DNA of 64,000 nucleotides from Stigmatella aurantiaca (GCF_900109545.1 NZ_FOAP01000021.1:62001-126000), one strand, 5' to 3'; shown: positions 55,186-64,000, counted from the stretch's first letter. A program made the numbers and translations. The notes: a model not told the origin generated them from the letters alone.

Positions 55186-55944
55186 CTAGCCGTTCATCTG
55201 AAGCTCGACCCGGAGCAGCTGGCGGCCAATGAGGAAGTGGTCGCCGTTGTCCACGAACGACGGGCCCGCCAGCCGGATGAAGGTTCCGTTCGAGGAGCCC
55301 ACGTCCCGGACCGTGAGTTGATCCTGCCGCACGTTCAGTACGGCATGGCGCCCGGAGACAAAGCCGTCCGTGGGGAAGGTGATGTCCCCGTGCTCGCGGC
55401 CCAGCAGGTTGTCGCCCTCCTTAAGCGGGAAGGCGGCGCCGCGCATGCCCCCCTCCAGCAGTTGGACCAGCCGCAGCCGGTAGCCCACATCGGGCGAGCC
55501 CCAGATCTGCGCCCCCCCGGGCCCCGTCGAGGCGGTGGGGATGGGCTCGAGCACCAGCCGCTGCCGGCCCAGCCGCAGCTCGCCCCCGGTGGGCAGCTCG
55601 CGCTCCTGGCGCAGGCGGACGAAGACGCCGTTGGCCCCTCCCACGTCCTCCACGGCCAGGTGGGCGCCCGAGAAGAAGAAGCGCGCCTGCTGGGGCATGA
55701 CGAAGGGATCATCCGACAGCACCAGGTCCCCGTACTGCTGGCCGCAGGTGAGCGTGTCGCGCTGCATCTTCACGACGGACTCGGGGCCGCCGTCCGCGCG
55801 GACCACCCGGATGGACACCTGGGGGCGGGGAGCAAGCTGGGAGACGGCCATCACCAGGGTGCCGGACCGCATCGGGGCGCCACAGGCCTGGCACAGGGTG
55901 GCCTCGTCGGAATTCTCGCTGTCACAACGCTGGCAGTAAGTCAT
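55186..55944 (-). CDS. Zinc-ribbon protein with two FHA domains
   Basis: 252 residues from ATG at 55944. An N-terminal double-CxxC zinc ribbon (CQRCDSENSDEATLCQACG) is followed by two forkhead-associated domains. The first is around LTCGQQYGDLVLSDD and VEDVGGANGVFVRL. The second is around LLGREHGDITFPTD, GRHAVLN and VRDVGSSNGTFIRL and carries the complete phosphothreonine-binding signature. It lies head to head with the Ser/Thr kinase gene 127 bp away and is therefore a probable substrate or partner of that kinase (inference). Confidence 0.9.
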   Translation of the reverse strand: MTYCQRCDSENSDEATLCQACGAPMRSGTLVMAVSQLAPRPQVSIRVVRADGGPESVVKMQRDTLTCGQQYGDLVLSDDPFVMPQQARFFFSGAHLAVEDVGGANGVFVRLRQERELPTGGELRLGRQRLVLEPIPTASTGPGGAQIWGSPDVGYRLRLVQLLEGGMRGAAFPLKEGDNLLGREHGDITFPTDGFVSGRHAVLNVRQDQLTVRDVGSSNGTFIRLAGPSFVDNGDHFLIGRQLLRVELQMNG

Positions 55945-56071
55945 GGGACGCCCCGGGCTCATATCAGGGAGAGGGCCCTCTTGCTCGGACTGCGAGCATG
56001 GCTTGATGCGGACCCAAGCAACGTGTTGAAGTCGCCCCCCACCTTGCTCGTTTCCCTGAGACGGAACACCC

Positions 56072-57760
56072 TTGCTCTGCCCCTCTTGCGGCGCTGACGC
56101 CAGAGAATCCTCCAAGTACTGCCCGGCCTGCGGCTCGTCCCTCGTGCGCACGGTGGCCGAGGCCGATGAGTACATTGGCAAGACGCTGGCGAAGAAGTAC
56201 CGGGTGGAGGCCCTGATTGGCGAGGGCGGCATGGGCAAGGTGTACCGCTCGCGCCAGCTCGTGCTCGACAAGCCCGTGGTGCTCAAGGTGCTGCGCCAGT
56301 CGCTCTTGTCCGACGAGCGCACCGTGGCCCGCTTCCAGCGCGAGGCCAAGGCCGCCAGCCGCCTCAACCACCCCAACTCCATCAGCATCCTGGACTTCGG
56401 CCAGGCCGAGGACGGCGCGCTCTTCATCGCCATGGAGTTCGTGCCCGGGGAGGACCTGCACCAGCTCCTCGTGCGCGAGTGGCCCCTGCCCGAGGCGCGC
56501 GTCATCCGCATCGTCAGCCAGGTGCTCTCCGCCCTGTCGGACGCGCACGGCGCGGGCGTCATCCACCGGGACCTCAAGCCCGAGAACATCATGGTGGAGC
56601 AGCGCCGCAACGAGACGGACTTCGTGAAGGTGCTGGACTTCGGCATCGCCAAGATTACCGACTCCTCGGGCGAGGACGGCCCGGCGCTCACCCGGGCCGG
56701 CTTTGTCTGCGGCACCCCGGAGTACATGTCCCCGGAGCAGGCCCGGGGCGCGTCGCTGGACCACCGCTCGGATCTCTACGCGGTGGGCGTGCTGCTCTAC
56801 CAGCTCGTGACGGGGCTGCTGCCGTTCGAGTCGGACTCCGCGGTGGGCTTCGCCACCAAGCACCTCACCGAGGAGCCTCCGCCGCCGTCCAAGCGGCGGC
56901 CCGAGGCGCGCATCTCCGTGGGCATGGAGCGGCTCATCCTCCGGGCCCTGTCCAAGGATCCGGACGACCGGCCCGCCAACGCGGAGGCCTTCAAGGCCGA
57001 GCTGCACGCGCTCGAGGTCCGGGAGCGGCGCCGCGCCGAGCCCGCCCCCCGGAGGTCCGCCGCGGCGGCCGCGCCCATGGCCTCGCCCGTGCTCGCGCCC
57101 CTGCCGCGCCGGGGGACGGGTGGCAGCCACCTGGCCACCCAGCCCCGTGCCTTCACCGACTGGGGCTCCACCGAGGCCACCGTCCGCGCGGTGCCGGAGA
57201 TCATCCAGACGACGCCCAACCCCATGCCCTCCAGCGACAAGCTGGAGGAGGCGTCCGCGCCCATCGCGCGGGACACCGGGGGCGGGCTCCATTTCTTCAA
57301 GCTGCTCACCCTCGCGCTGGTGCTCGCCGCGGGGGTCATGGCCTACTTCTACTTCTTCAATGGCAGCACGCAGGCCACCCCCTACTCGATTCCGAAGAAC
57401 GCGCCGGTGCCCCAGAAGGAGGATGCCCGGACGCAGGGCCCGGATCCGTACCGGCCGCTCTACGACCAGGAGATTCCCCCGGCCGCCCGTGACGAGGCGA
57501 AGTCGCGTGAGGCCGAGCTGGAGGGCGACCGGCAGTTCCAGCACGGCAGCCTGGGGATGACGGCCACCCAGTACAAGCTGGCCTTCCAGTACAACCCCAC
57601 GCCGGCGCTGTCGCTCAAGCTGGGCGAGGTCTACTGGCAGCAGGAGCACCCCGGCGAGGCGCGGGCCTGGTGGTCCCGTCACCTGCGGGATGCCCGCACC
57701 TCCGCGGCCCGGCCCTACATCGAGGAGCAGCTGAAGAGCGTCGCCACGGCCAACCCGTGA
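56072..57760 (+). CDS. Membrane Ser/Thr protein kinase with N-terminal zinc ribbon
   Basis: 562 residues. TTG at 56072 is the only start after an in-frame stop just upstream and is preceded by GAGACGGA. A zinc ribbon (CPSCGADARESSKYCPACG) leads into a PknB-type kinase domain (about 38-310) with GEGGMGKVY, the ATP-site Lys in VVLKVLRQ, HRDLKPENIM, DFGIAK and GTPEYMSPEQ. A Pro/Ala-rich linker follows, then one membrane helix (LLTLALVLAAGVMAYFYFF, about residue 410-430) and a C-terminal part of about 130 residues ending in tetratricopeptide-like helices. All key catalytic residues are present, so it should be active. Confidence 0.95.
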   Translation: MLCPSCGADARESSKYCPACGSSLVRTVAEADEYIGKTLAKKYRVEALIGEGGMGKVYRSRQLVLDKPVVLKVLRQSLLSDERTVARFQREAKAASRLNHPNSISILDFGQAEDGALFIAMEFVPGEDLHQLLVREWPLPEARVIRIVSQVLSALSDAHGAGVIHRDLKPENIMVEQRRNETDFVKVLDFGIAKITDSSGEDGPALTRAGFVCGTPEYMSPEQARGASLDHRSDLYAVGVLLYQLVTGLLPFESDSAVGFATKHLTEEPPPPSKRRPEARISVGMERLILRALSKDPDDRPANAEAFKAELHALEVRERRRAEPAPRRSAAAAAPMASPVLAPLPRRGTGGSHLATQPRAFTDWGSTEATVRAVPEIIQTTPNPMPSSDKLEEASAPIARDTGGGLHFFKLLTLALVLAAGVMAYFYFFNGSTQATPYSIPKNAPVPQKEDARTQGPDPYRPLYDQEIPPAARDEAKSREAELEGDRQFQHGSLGMTATQYKLAFQYNPTPALSLKLGEVYWQQEHPGEARAWWSRHLRDARTSAARPYIEEQLKSVATANP

Positions 57761-57770
57761 GCGCGGCGCC

Positions 57771-58907
57771 TCAGCCGAGCGCCTCCACCTGGAAGACGTG
57801 CTGGCCGATCCGGACCCGGTCTCCCTGGCGCAGGGGCCGCTCGATGGCGGCGGGAATGCGGACGTACGTGCCCAGGCCACCCGAGAGATCCCTCAACATC
57901 GCCCCCGTGGGCGTGGGGCTCAGCTCGCAGTGGCGGCCCGCGAGCCCCTCCTCCTGGGGATAGCTGAGATCGCAGTGGGCTTGCCCGATGGTGAGCAGCG
58001 TCGCGGCGGACACCACCGCCCGGCCCGCCCGCCCGCCCATGAGGATCTCCTCCACCGCGTAGAGGGACTGGCCCAGCGGCATCGGGGCGCCGTAGATGAC
58101 GGGCTGCCCGGGCAGGTTCACCGGCGCCTCGATGCGCCCACTGAACCGGAAGAGCCGCAAGCCCGCGCTGAAGAGCGTACGGGGCGCGATGGCCTCCGTG
58201 CCCGGAATGGTGACGTAGACCCCCGAGGCACTGGTCTCGTCGCGCACGAAGAGCGCCCCTTCCTTCACGAGGAAGGTGGCGTGGATCGCCGAGACGAACG
58301 GATCCTCCGGCAGGAGGATGGCCCCCCGGCTGCGGCCCACCACGCAGTTGCTCGCGGGCAGCTTGTAGCGCTGCCCCCGGCCCGAGCCGGCCACGATGCT
58401 CAGCCCGAACCGCGAGGCGGCGGGGGCGGGCCGGGCCGCTGCGGCAGGCCGGGCGGTGGGGTGCGCTTCCGGAACGGGAGGCGCGGGGCGCTCGACGGCT
58501 GCCGCGGGGGGCGGCCGGGCAGGGGCGGACGCCCGGGGTTGTGCGGCCGGGCCACCGCCTGTCCGTCCCGGGGAACCCGCCGGGGTTGGAGAGGCCCCGA
58601 CGGCTTCGACCGGGATGCCCGTGGATGTAGGAGAAGGTGTGCGTCCTGCGGAGGGCCTCAGGCCTGGCGGAACGTTCTCGGAGGGCCGGGCCGTGGCGGC
58701 CTCGGCCGGCTTGGACGAAGCGGGAGCGGCCGAGGGGCGGGCCCCCGGGCGAGCGGCCGAGGTGGCAGGGCGGGCGGGGGCGGCACGGGGTGGGGGCGCC
58801 TCGCCGAGAGCGGTCCCACACAGGCCGCAGGTGGCCGAGCGGGGCGGGTTGTGGCCGTCACAGTTCGGGCAGACCACGGCAAGAGCGGACAGCAGGAGCT
58901 GTGACAT
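57771..58907 (-). CDS. Zinc-ribbon protein with two FHA-like domains and Pro/Ala linker
   Basis: About 378 residues from ATG at 58907; a GTG at the start of VVCPNC is an alternative. The zinc ribbon (CPNCDGHNPPRSATCGLCG) is followed by a low-complexity Ala/Pro linker of about 140 residues. Two FHA-type domains follow: the first with CVVGRSRGAILLPED, SAIHATF and VRDETSASGVYV, the second with LLTIGQAHCDLSYP, GRHCEL and LRDLSGGLGTYVRI. It converges with the kinase gene 10 bp away. Its domain plan mirrors the FHA protein on the other side of the kinase. Confidence 0.88.
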   Translation of the reverse strand: MSQLLLSALAVVCPNCDGHNPPRSATCGLCGTALGEAPPPRAAPARPATSAARPGARPSAAPASSKPAEAATARPSENVPPGLRPSAGRTPSPTSTGIPVEAVGASPTPAGSPGRTGGGPAAQPRASAPARPPPAAAVERPAPPVPEAHPTARPAAAARPAPAASRFGLSIVAGSGRGQRYKLPASNCVVGRSRGAILLPEDPFVSAIHATFLVKEGALFVRDETSASGVYVTIPGTEAIAPRTLFSAGLRLFRFSGRIEAPVNLPGQPVIYGAPMPLGQSLYAVEEILMGGRAGRAVVSAATLLTIGQAHCDLSYPQEEGLAGRHCELSPTPTGAMLRDLSGGLGTYVRIPAAIERPLRQGDRVRIGQHVFQVEALG

Positions 58908-59052
58908 GAGCGGGGCCGACTTTAGGGGTCCTAAAAACGCCGGGTCAACGAACGCGAAGGCTTTGAATGAGGGGAGGGGGCACGCGGGCGTGGGACGATG
59001 ATGCATACGCGGCGTTGCCCCATCTGGATAGCAAAGTTACGATTGGAACAGC

Positions 59053-61257
59053 TTGATTCGCCTCAACGACATCCTCCAGCGGGTCGCCTCGTACCACCCG
59101 GACCCTGACCTGGACATCATCAAGAAGGCGTACGTCTACTCCGCCAAGGTGCACCAGGGGCAGCTGCGCAAGTCCGGCGAGCCCTACCTGGTGCATCCGC
59201 TGGAGGTGGCCGGCATCCTCGCCGAGCTGAAGCTGGACGAGGCCTCCATCGTCACCGGCCTGCTCCACGACACCATCGAGGACACGCTCGCCACGGCCGA
59301 GGAGCTCACGGAGCTGTTCGGCCCCGAGGTCTCCCAGTTGGTGGATGGGGTGACCAAGCTCTCCAAGTTCTCGGCCTCCGCCACGCTCTCCCAGGAGGAG
59401 AAGCAGGCGGAGAACTTCCGGAAGATGATCATCGCGATGGCGCAGGACATCCGCGTCATCCTGGTGAAGCTCGCCGACCGCACGCACAACATGCGGACCC
59501 TGGACCACATGTCCGAGGAGAAGCAGGCCCGCATCGCTCAGGAGACGCTGGACATCTACGCCCCGCTGGCCAACCGCCTGGGCATCAGCTGGATCAAGAC
59601 CGAGCTGGAGGACCTGTCCTTCCGCTACGTGAAGCCCCAGGACTACTTCGCGCTGCTGGAGAAGCTCAACCGGCGCAAGAAGGAGCGCGAGAAGTACATC
59701 GAGGACACCAGCGCCCTCATCCGCACCAAGCTGGAGGAGCGCCACCTGCAGGGTGAGGTGAGCGGCCGCTTCAAGCACGTCTACAGCATTTACAAGAAGA
59801 TCAAGGCGCAGGGGATCGAGTTCGATCAGATCCACGACATCATCGCCTTCCGGCTCCTCATGCCCACGGTGCCCTCGTGCTACGAGGCGCTGGGGCTGGT
59901 GCACCAGCTCTGGAAGCCGGTGCCGGGGCGCTTCAAGGACTTCATCGCCATCCCCAAGCCGAACATGTACCAGTCGCTGCACACCACGGTGATCGGCCCG
60001 CTGAGCGAGCGCGTGGAGGTGCAGATCCGCACCCCGGACATGAACAAGGTGGCCGAGGAGGGCATCGCGGCGCACTGGGCCTACAAGGAGGGCAAGGCCC
60101 TCATCTCCAAGGACGACGAGAAGTTCGCCTGGCTGCGCCAGCTCATGGAGTGGCAGCAGGACCTGAAGGACCCCAAGGAGTTCCTGGAGACGGTGAAGGT
60201 GGACCTCTTCACCGATGAAGTCTTTGTCTTCACGCCCAAGGGCGACGTGAAGAGCCTGCCGCGCGGGGCCACCCCTGTGGACTTCGCCTATTCCATCCAC
60301 TCGGACGTGGGCGGCCGGTGCGTGGGCGCCAAGGTCAACGGGAAGATTGTCCCGCTGCGCTACAAGATGAAGAACGGGGACATGGTGGAGGTGCTCACCA
60401 GCCCCCAGGCGCACCCCTCGAAGGACTGGCTCACCTTCGTCAAGACGAGCCGCGCCCAGCAGCGCATCCGCAACTTCATCAAGCAGCAGCAGCGCGACAA
60501 GAGCCTGCAGCTGGGCCGCGAGCTGGCCGAGCGCGAGCTCAAGCGCTACCAGCTCAACCTCAACCGGCTGACGAAGAACGGCGAGATGAAGAAGGCCGCC
60601 GAGGTGCTCGGCTACCGGGTCGAGGATGATCTGCTGGTGGCCATCGGCTACGGCAAGGTGACGCCGCAGCAGCTCCTCCAGCGCCTGGTGCCGGACAAGG
60701 TGGTGGAGGAGCGTGAGCCCTTGCCCGCCCAGCCGCCCGCTTCGGAGGGCAACGGCGCGTCCATGCTGCCGGGGCTGTCGCGCGTCACGGACCTGGCCAA
60801 GCGGCTGGTGGGCCGGCAGACCCGCGGCGGCGTGCAGATTGGCGGCGTGGACGATGTGCTCGTGCGCTTCGGGCGCTGTTGCAACCCCGTGCCCGGAGAC
60901 CCCATCGTCGGCTTCATCACCCGCGGGCGCGGCGTCACCGTGCACACGGACAACTGCGAGAAGGCCCTCGCCACGGACCCGGAGCGCCGGGTCGACGTCG
61001 CCTGGGACATCCGCGGCGAGTACAAGCGCCCCGTCACCCTGCGCATCCTCTCCGCGGACCGGCCGGGCATGCTGTCGGACATCACCAACACCTTCTCGAA
61101 GAAGGGCGTCAACATCTCCCAGGCCAACTGCCGGGCCACCGGGGATGACCGCGCGGTGAATACCTTCGAGGTCACCATCTCCGACCTCAAGCAGCTCACC
61201 GAGCTGATGCGCTCCATCGAACGCATCCAGGGCGTGCAGTCCGTCGAGCGCATCTGA
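59053..61257 (+). CDS. relA: Bifunctional (p)ppGpp synthetase/hydrolase (RelA/SpoT family)
   Basis: 734 residues from TTG at 59053, which gives the standard N-terminus MIRLNDILQRV. An HD hydrolase domain carries HPLEVAG and LLHDTIEDT, so the HD/ED residues are intact. The synthetase domain (about 230-350) has DIIAFRLLM and PNMYQSLHTTV. TGS (EVFVFTPKGDVKSLPRG, about 388-450), a conserved Cys region (GRCCNPVPGDPIVGF) and a C-terminal ACT domain follow. It makes and breaks the stringent-response alarmone in the cytoplasm. Confidence 0.96.
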   Translation: MIRLNDILQRVASYHPDPDLDIIKKAYVYSAKVHQGQLRKSGEPYLVHPLEVAGILAELKLDEASIVTGLLHDTIEDTLATAEELTELFGPEVSQLVDGVTKLSKFSASATLSQEEKQAENFRKMIIAMAQDIRVILVKLADRTHNMRTLDHMSEEKQARIAQETLDIYAPLANRLGISWIKTELEDLSFRYVKPQDYFALLEKLNRRKKEREKYIEDTSALIRTKLEERHLQGEVSGRFKHVYSIYKKIKAQGIEFDQIHDIIAFRLLMPTVPSCYEALGLVHQLWKPVPGRFKDFIAIPKPNMYQSLHTTVIGPLSERVEVQIRTPDMNKVAEEGIAAHWAYKEGKALISKDDEKFAWLRQLMEWQQDLKDPKEFLETVKVDLFTDEVFVFTPKGDVKSLPRGATPVDFAYSIHSDVGGRCVGAKVNGKIVPLRYKMKNGDMVEVLTSPQAHPSKDWLTFVKTSRAQQRIRNFIKQQQRDKSLQLGRELAERELKRYQLNLNRLTKNGEMKKAAEVLGYRVEDDLLVAIGYGKVTPQQLLQRLVPDKVVEEREPLPAQPPASEGNGASMLPGLSRVTDLAKRLVGRQTRGGVQIGGVDDVLVRFGRCCNPVPGDPIVGFITRGRGVTVHTDNCEKALATDPERRVDVAWDIRGEYKRPVTLRILSADRPGMLSDITNTFSKKGVNISQANCRATGDDRAVNTFEVTISDLKQLTELMRSIERIQGVQSVERI

Positions 61258-61339
61258 GGCCCTTTGGCCTCCACCGATTCATGTTAGAGCCACGCGTGGA
61301 GCGCGGCCCTCCGGGGCCGCTTCACCCCGAGGTCCTCAC

Positions 61340-61726
61340 ATGGCGCGTAAGACCGTTCACTCCGACAGTGCCCCGCAGGCCATTGGCCCCTACTCGCAGG
61401 CCGTTCAGGCCGACGCCGGGAAGATGATCTTCCTGTCCGGGCAGATTCCCCTGGATCCGAAGACGATGGAGCTGGTGCAGGGCGATGCCGCCGTGCAGGC
61501 GGAGCGGGTGATGCAGAACCTGCAGGCGGTGCTGGCCGCGGCCGGGGCCGACTTCTCCCACGTGGTGCGCTGCACCATCTTCCTCACCGACCTGGGCGAC
61601 TTCAGCAAGGTGAACGAGGTGTACGGGCGGTTCTTCACCGGCGCCCCGCCGGCCCGCGTCACCGTGCAGGTGTCGGCCCTGCCGCGCGGCGCCAAGGTGG
61701 AGATCGACGCCATCGCCGTGCTGTGA
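61340..61726 (+). CDS. ridA: RidA-family enamine/imine deaminase
   Basis: 128 residues from ATG, the usual length of the family. It begins AIGPYSQAVQA and contains MIFLSGQIPLDP, CTIFLTDLGDFSKVN and the active-site Arg in PPARVTVQVS. RidA proteins hydrolyse reactive 2-aminoacrylate and related imines made by PLP enzymes. It is 82 bp after relA, and a hairpin terminator follows. Confidence 0.95.
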   Translation: MARKTVHSDSAPQAIGPYSQAVQADAGKMIFLSGQIPLDPKTMELVQGDAAVQAERVMQNLQAVLAAAGADFSHVVRCTIFLTDLGDFSKVNEVYGRFFTGAPPARVTVQVSALPRGAKVEIDAIAVL

Positions 61727-61752
61727 GCCCCGCCTGAAACCCTCCTGAAACA

Positions 61753-61789
61753 CAGAGGCCGCCGGACCTCGTGGGTCCAGCGGCCTCTG
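61753..61789. terminator. Bidirectional terminator between ridA and the Dsb-like gene
   Basis: CAGAGGCCGC...GGACC pairs with GGTCC...GCGGCCTCTG, a 15-bp stem with one C/A bulge position around a 5-base loop, located between two convergent stops. T-runs flank it on the minus-strand exit (GTGTTTCAGG). Confidence 0.85.
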
Positions 61790-61817
61790 GTCAAACCATC
61801 GGAAGCGGGGCGAGGGA

Positions 61818-63779
61818 CTACTTGACGTCCTTGGCCATGCCCTCGGCCTTCTTCAGCTCCTCATCGATGACGCGCTTGAAGGCGTCCGGCGGCTGCGCAC
61901 CCACCAGCGTGCGGCCGTTGATGAAGAACGTCGGGGTGCCGTTGGCGCCCACGCGCGTGCCCTCGGCGGACTCCGCCTCGATCTGCGCGGTGAACTTGCC
62001 GCTGTCCAGGGCGGACTTGAACTTGCCCATGTCCAGCTTCAGCTCCTCGGCGTAGCGCTCCAGCGAGGCGCGGTCCAGGGCCTTCTGGTTGGCGAAGAGC
62101 TTGTCGTGGTACTCCCAGAACTTGCCCTGCTCGTTGGCGGCCAGCGCCGCGGCGGCGGCCGTCTTGGCGTTGGCGTGGAAGGGCAGCGGCTGGTTCTTGA
62201 AGGCCACGCGGATCTTCCCCTTGTAGCCCTCCTCCAGCTGCTTGAGCGTGGGCACCACGCGGCTGCAGAACGGGCACTCGAAGTCCGAGAAGGCGACGAT
62301 GGTGACCGGCGCGTTGGCGGGGCCCTTCACCGGCGCGTTGCCCACTTCGATCTTCTGCACGGCGGGCTCGGCCTCCTCGGGGGCGGACGGAGGCGGGGCG
62401 TTGGCCGCATCCTCCATGAGCTTCGCGTAGAGGTTCTCCGGCTTCACGCCGCTGGCGAGCACCTTCTCCGCCTTGCCCTTCTCCTCGTCGATGGCCGTCT
62501 TGAAGGCCTCGAAGGGCTGGGCGCCCACGAGCTGGCGGCCGTTGATGAAGAACGTCGGGGTGCCGTTGGCGCCCACCGCGGAGCCGGCCGTGGCGTCCGC
62601 CTCGACCTTCGCGCGGAACTTGCCGCTGTCCAGGGCCGCCTTGAACTTGCTCACGTCCAGCTTCAGCTCCTGGGCGTACTTCTCGAGCGAGGCGCGGTCC
62701 AGGGCCTTCTGATTGGCGAAGAGCTTGTCGTGGTACTCCCAGAACTTGCCCTGCTCGTTGGCGGCCATGGAGGCCTCGGCGGCCAGCTTGGCGTTGGCGT
62801 GGAAGGGCAGCGGCTGGTGGCGGAACACCACGCGCACGTCCTTGCCGTACGTCTCCTTGATCTTCGAGAGCGTGGGCGTGACGCGGCTGCAGAACGGGCA
62901 CTCGAAGTCGGACCACTCGACGATGGTCACCTTGGCGTCCTTCGGGCCGAAGGAGGGCGAGTCATTGGGCACATCCACCTTGCGGACGGTGGCGGCCTGG
63001 GGGGCGGCGGCCGGAGGCGGCGCGGCGCGCTCCTGGCCCTTGGCGATGATGGCGGCGTACACGTCCGCGGGCTTGGTGCCGGCCTTCACGAGGGCCTCGG
63101 CCTTGCTGTACTCCTCGTCGATGAGGGCCTTGAAGCGCTCTGCGGGCTGCGCACCGGACAGCAGGCGGCCGTTGATGAAGAAGGCCGGGGTGCCGTTGGC
63201 GCCCAGCTGGCCCGCGAGGGCCTGATCCCGGGTGATGGTCTGCTGGAAGCTCTCCTTGGAGAGGTCCTTCTTCCAGCGGGCCACGTCCAGGCCAATCTCG
63301 GAGGCGTACTTCTCCAGGTCGGCGTCCTCCAGGGCGCGCGCGTTGGCGAAGAGCTTCTCGTGGTACTCCCAGTACTTGCCCTGCTCACCGGCGGCCATGG
63401 CGGCCAGCGCGGCGGGCTTGGCGCGGGGGTGGAAGGACAGCGGGTTCTGCTTCATCACCACGCGCAGCTTGTTGCCGTACTCCTCCTGGAGCTTCTTCAC
63501 CGTGGCGTCGGCGCGGGAGCAGAAGGGGCACTGGTAGTCGGAGAACTCCACCATCGTCACGAGCGCCTCGGGGCTGCCCTTGACGGGGGAATTCTCGATG
63601 GGAACCTTGAAGACGGCGCTGTCCGCGGGGCGGGCCGGCTTTGCGGGTGCGGACGGCTGAGACGGGGCGGCGGCCGTGGGGGCGCTGCCCTCATTGCTCT
63701 TGGATCCCGAGGCGGCCCTGCCGCCGAAGAATCCGAGCACCAGGCCCACCACGAGGGCCACAATGACATTGGCTTTCAT
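61818..63779 (-). CDS. Membrane-anchored protein with three tandem DsbA-like domains
   Basis: 653 residues. ATG at 63779 (MKANVIVALVVGLVLGFFGG) starts a signal anchor with AAGGAG upstream. A Pro/Ala linker is followed by three DsbA/thioredoxin-type repeats of about 190 residues, each with FSD(Y/F)(Q/E)CPFCSR or WSDFECPFCSR carrying the CPFC active-site pair. Each also has (L/P)FH.(R/N)AK, EQGK(Y/F)WEYH(E/D)KLFAN and GTP(A/T)FFINGR, which holds the cis-Pro loop. Repeats 2 and 3 are close to identical over long stretches, also at DNA level. It probably works in the periplasm on protein disulfides. Three fused active sites in one chain is unusual. Confidence 0.92.
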   Translation of the reverse strand: MKANVIVALVVGLVLGFFGGRAASGSKSNEGSAPTAAAPSQPSAPAKPARPADSAVFKVPIENSPVKGSPEALVTMVEFSDYQCPFCSRADATVKKLQEEYGNKLRVVMKQNPLSFHPRAKPAALAAMAAGEQGKYWEYHEKLFANARALEDADLEKYASEIGLDVARWKKDLSKESFQQTITRDQALAGQLGANGTPAFFINGRLLSGAQPAERFKALIDEEYSKAEALVKAGTKPADVYAAIIAKGQERAAPPPAAAPQAATVRKVDVPNDSPSFGPKDAKVTIVEWSDFECPFCSRVTPTLSKIKETYGKDVRVVFRHQPLPFHANAKLAAEASMAANEQGKFWEYHDKLFANQKALDRASLEKYAQELKLDVSKFKAALDSGKFRAKVEADATAGSAVGANGTPTFFINGRQLVGAQPFEAFKTAIDEEKGKAEKVLASGVKPENLYAKLMEDAANAPPPSAPEEAEPAVQKIEVGNAPVKGPANAPVTIVAFSDFECPFCSRVVPTLKQLEEGYKGKIRVAFKNQPLPFHANAKTAAAAALAANEQGKFWEYHDKLFANQKALDRASLERYAEELKLDMGKFKSALDSGKFTAQIEAESAEGTRVGANGTPTFFINGRTLVGAQPPDAFKRVIDEELKKAEGMAKDVK

Positions 63780-64000
63780 ATGTACCGTTCTGCTCCTTCC
63801 GTCTCGGGTCCGTCCTGAAGGGCGGCCCCGGGCGGGGGTAATGAGGCGGGCTTGATAACAGAGGGAAATCCGGCCAGGCAAGCCGAGCCCCCCCACCTAG
63901 AGGCGTGATGCAACTTCTGCAGATGCCCGGAAACTGGGCAGTTTTTTGAAAAATTCCGCGTGAGTCTTCGCCTGTAGTGCGCCCAGGGCCCCGCGGGTTT
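63780..64000. other. Upstream region of the triple DsbA-like gene
   Basis: 221 bp to the window edge. It should carry the promoter of the minus-strand gene. An AT-rich patch (GCAGTTTTTTGAAAAATTCC, about 63938-63957) is the only notable feature. No gene is seen. Confidence 0.4.

Noticed and set aside
62106-63818. Plus-strand open frame of 570 codons with apparent internal repeats
   Set aside because: The repeats are the complement of the triple DsbA-like gene.

Overview
The window is very GC-rich, with strong third-position GC bias. Together with FHA/Ser-Thr kinase signalling genes, a multi-gene NRPS locus and toxin/immunity genes of types I associate with Myxococcaceae, this points to a myxobacterium (Myxococcota, probably suborder Cystobacterineae). 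The lineage is inferred from gene content, not from a marker gene.

Positions 1-33.7 kb hold a large lipopeptide-type nonribosomal peptide synthetase (NRPS) locus that continues past the left edge. From left to right it contains: an initiation gene (fatty acyl-AMP ligase, carrier, condensation and the start of an adenylation domain; minus strand, cut by the window); a B12/radical-SAM enzyme of the RiPP-maturation C-methyltransferase type (plus strand); a polytopic membrane M28 metallopeptidase; an atypical C*-A-T-E module; a second B12/radical-SAM enzyme; a C-A-T-E-C protein with an Asn-like pocket; a C-A-T protein with a basic-substrate-like pocket; a tandem GNAT; and an SHMT-like PLP enzyme. 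The genes from the M28 peptidase to the SHMT-like enzyme form one minus-strand run. Divergent from it is an A-T-C-A-T-TD protein whose last module has a Gly-type pocket and ends in a reductive release domain. Domain edges suggest the order C*-A-T-E, then C-A-T, then C-A(Asn)-T-E-C, then A-T-C-A(Gly)-T-TD. The fatty-acyl initiation protein would act at the start. The released product would be a glycinal- or ethanolamine-ended lipopeptide carrying D-Asn and C-methylated by radical SAM chemistry.

Positions 33.7-40.5 kb are a junction. They hold a DEAH-box helicase (hrpA), a toxin-like lipoprotein with two immunity genes (Imm52-like and Imm11-like), a decayed reading frame with two in-frame stops, a perfect 16-bp hairpin, and tRNA-Glu and tRNA-Lys on the minus strand.

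Positions 40.6-64 kb look like core genome. They hold greB, an unknown gene, a PIN-PhoH protein, a DUF493 protein, a methyltransferase, a diacylglycerol-kinase-like gene, dnaK, a MoxR/VWA/coiled-coil operon, a DisA-type domain protein, a DksA-family protein, two FHA proteins flanking a Ser/Thr kinase (all three with N-terminal zinc ribbons), a bifunctional (p)ppGpp enzyme, ridA, and a protein with three tandem DsbA-like domains.

Every family call rests on reading motifs by eye. No database search was run.
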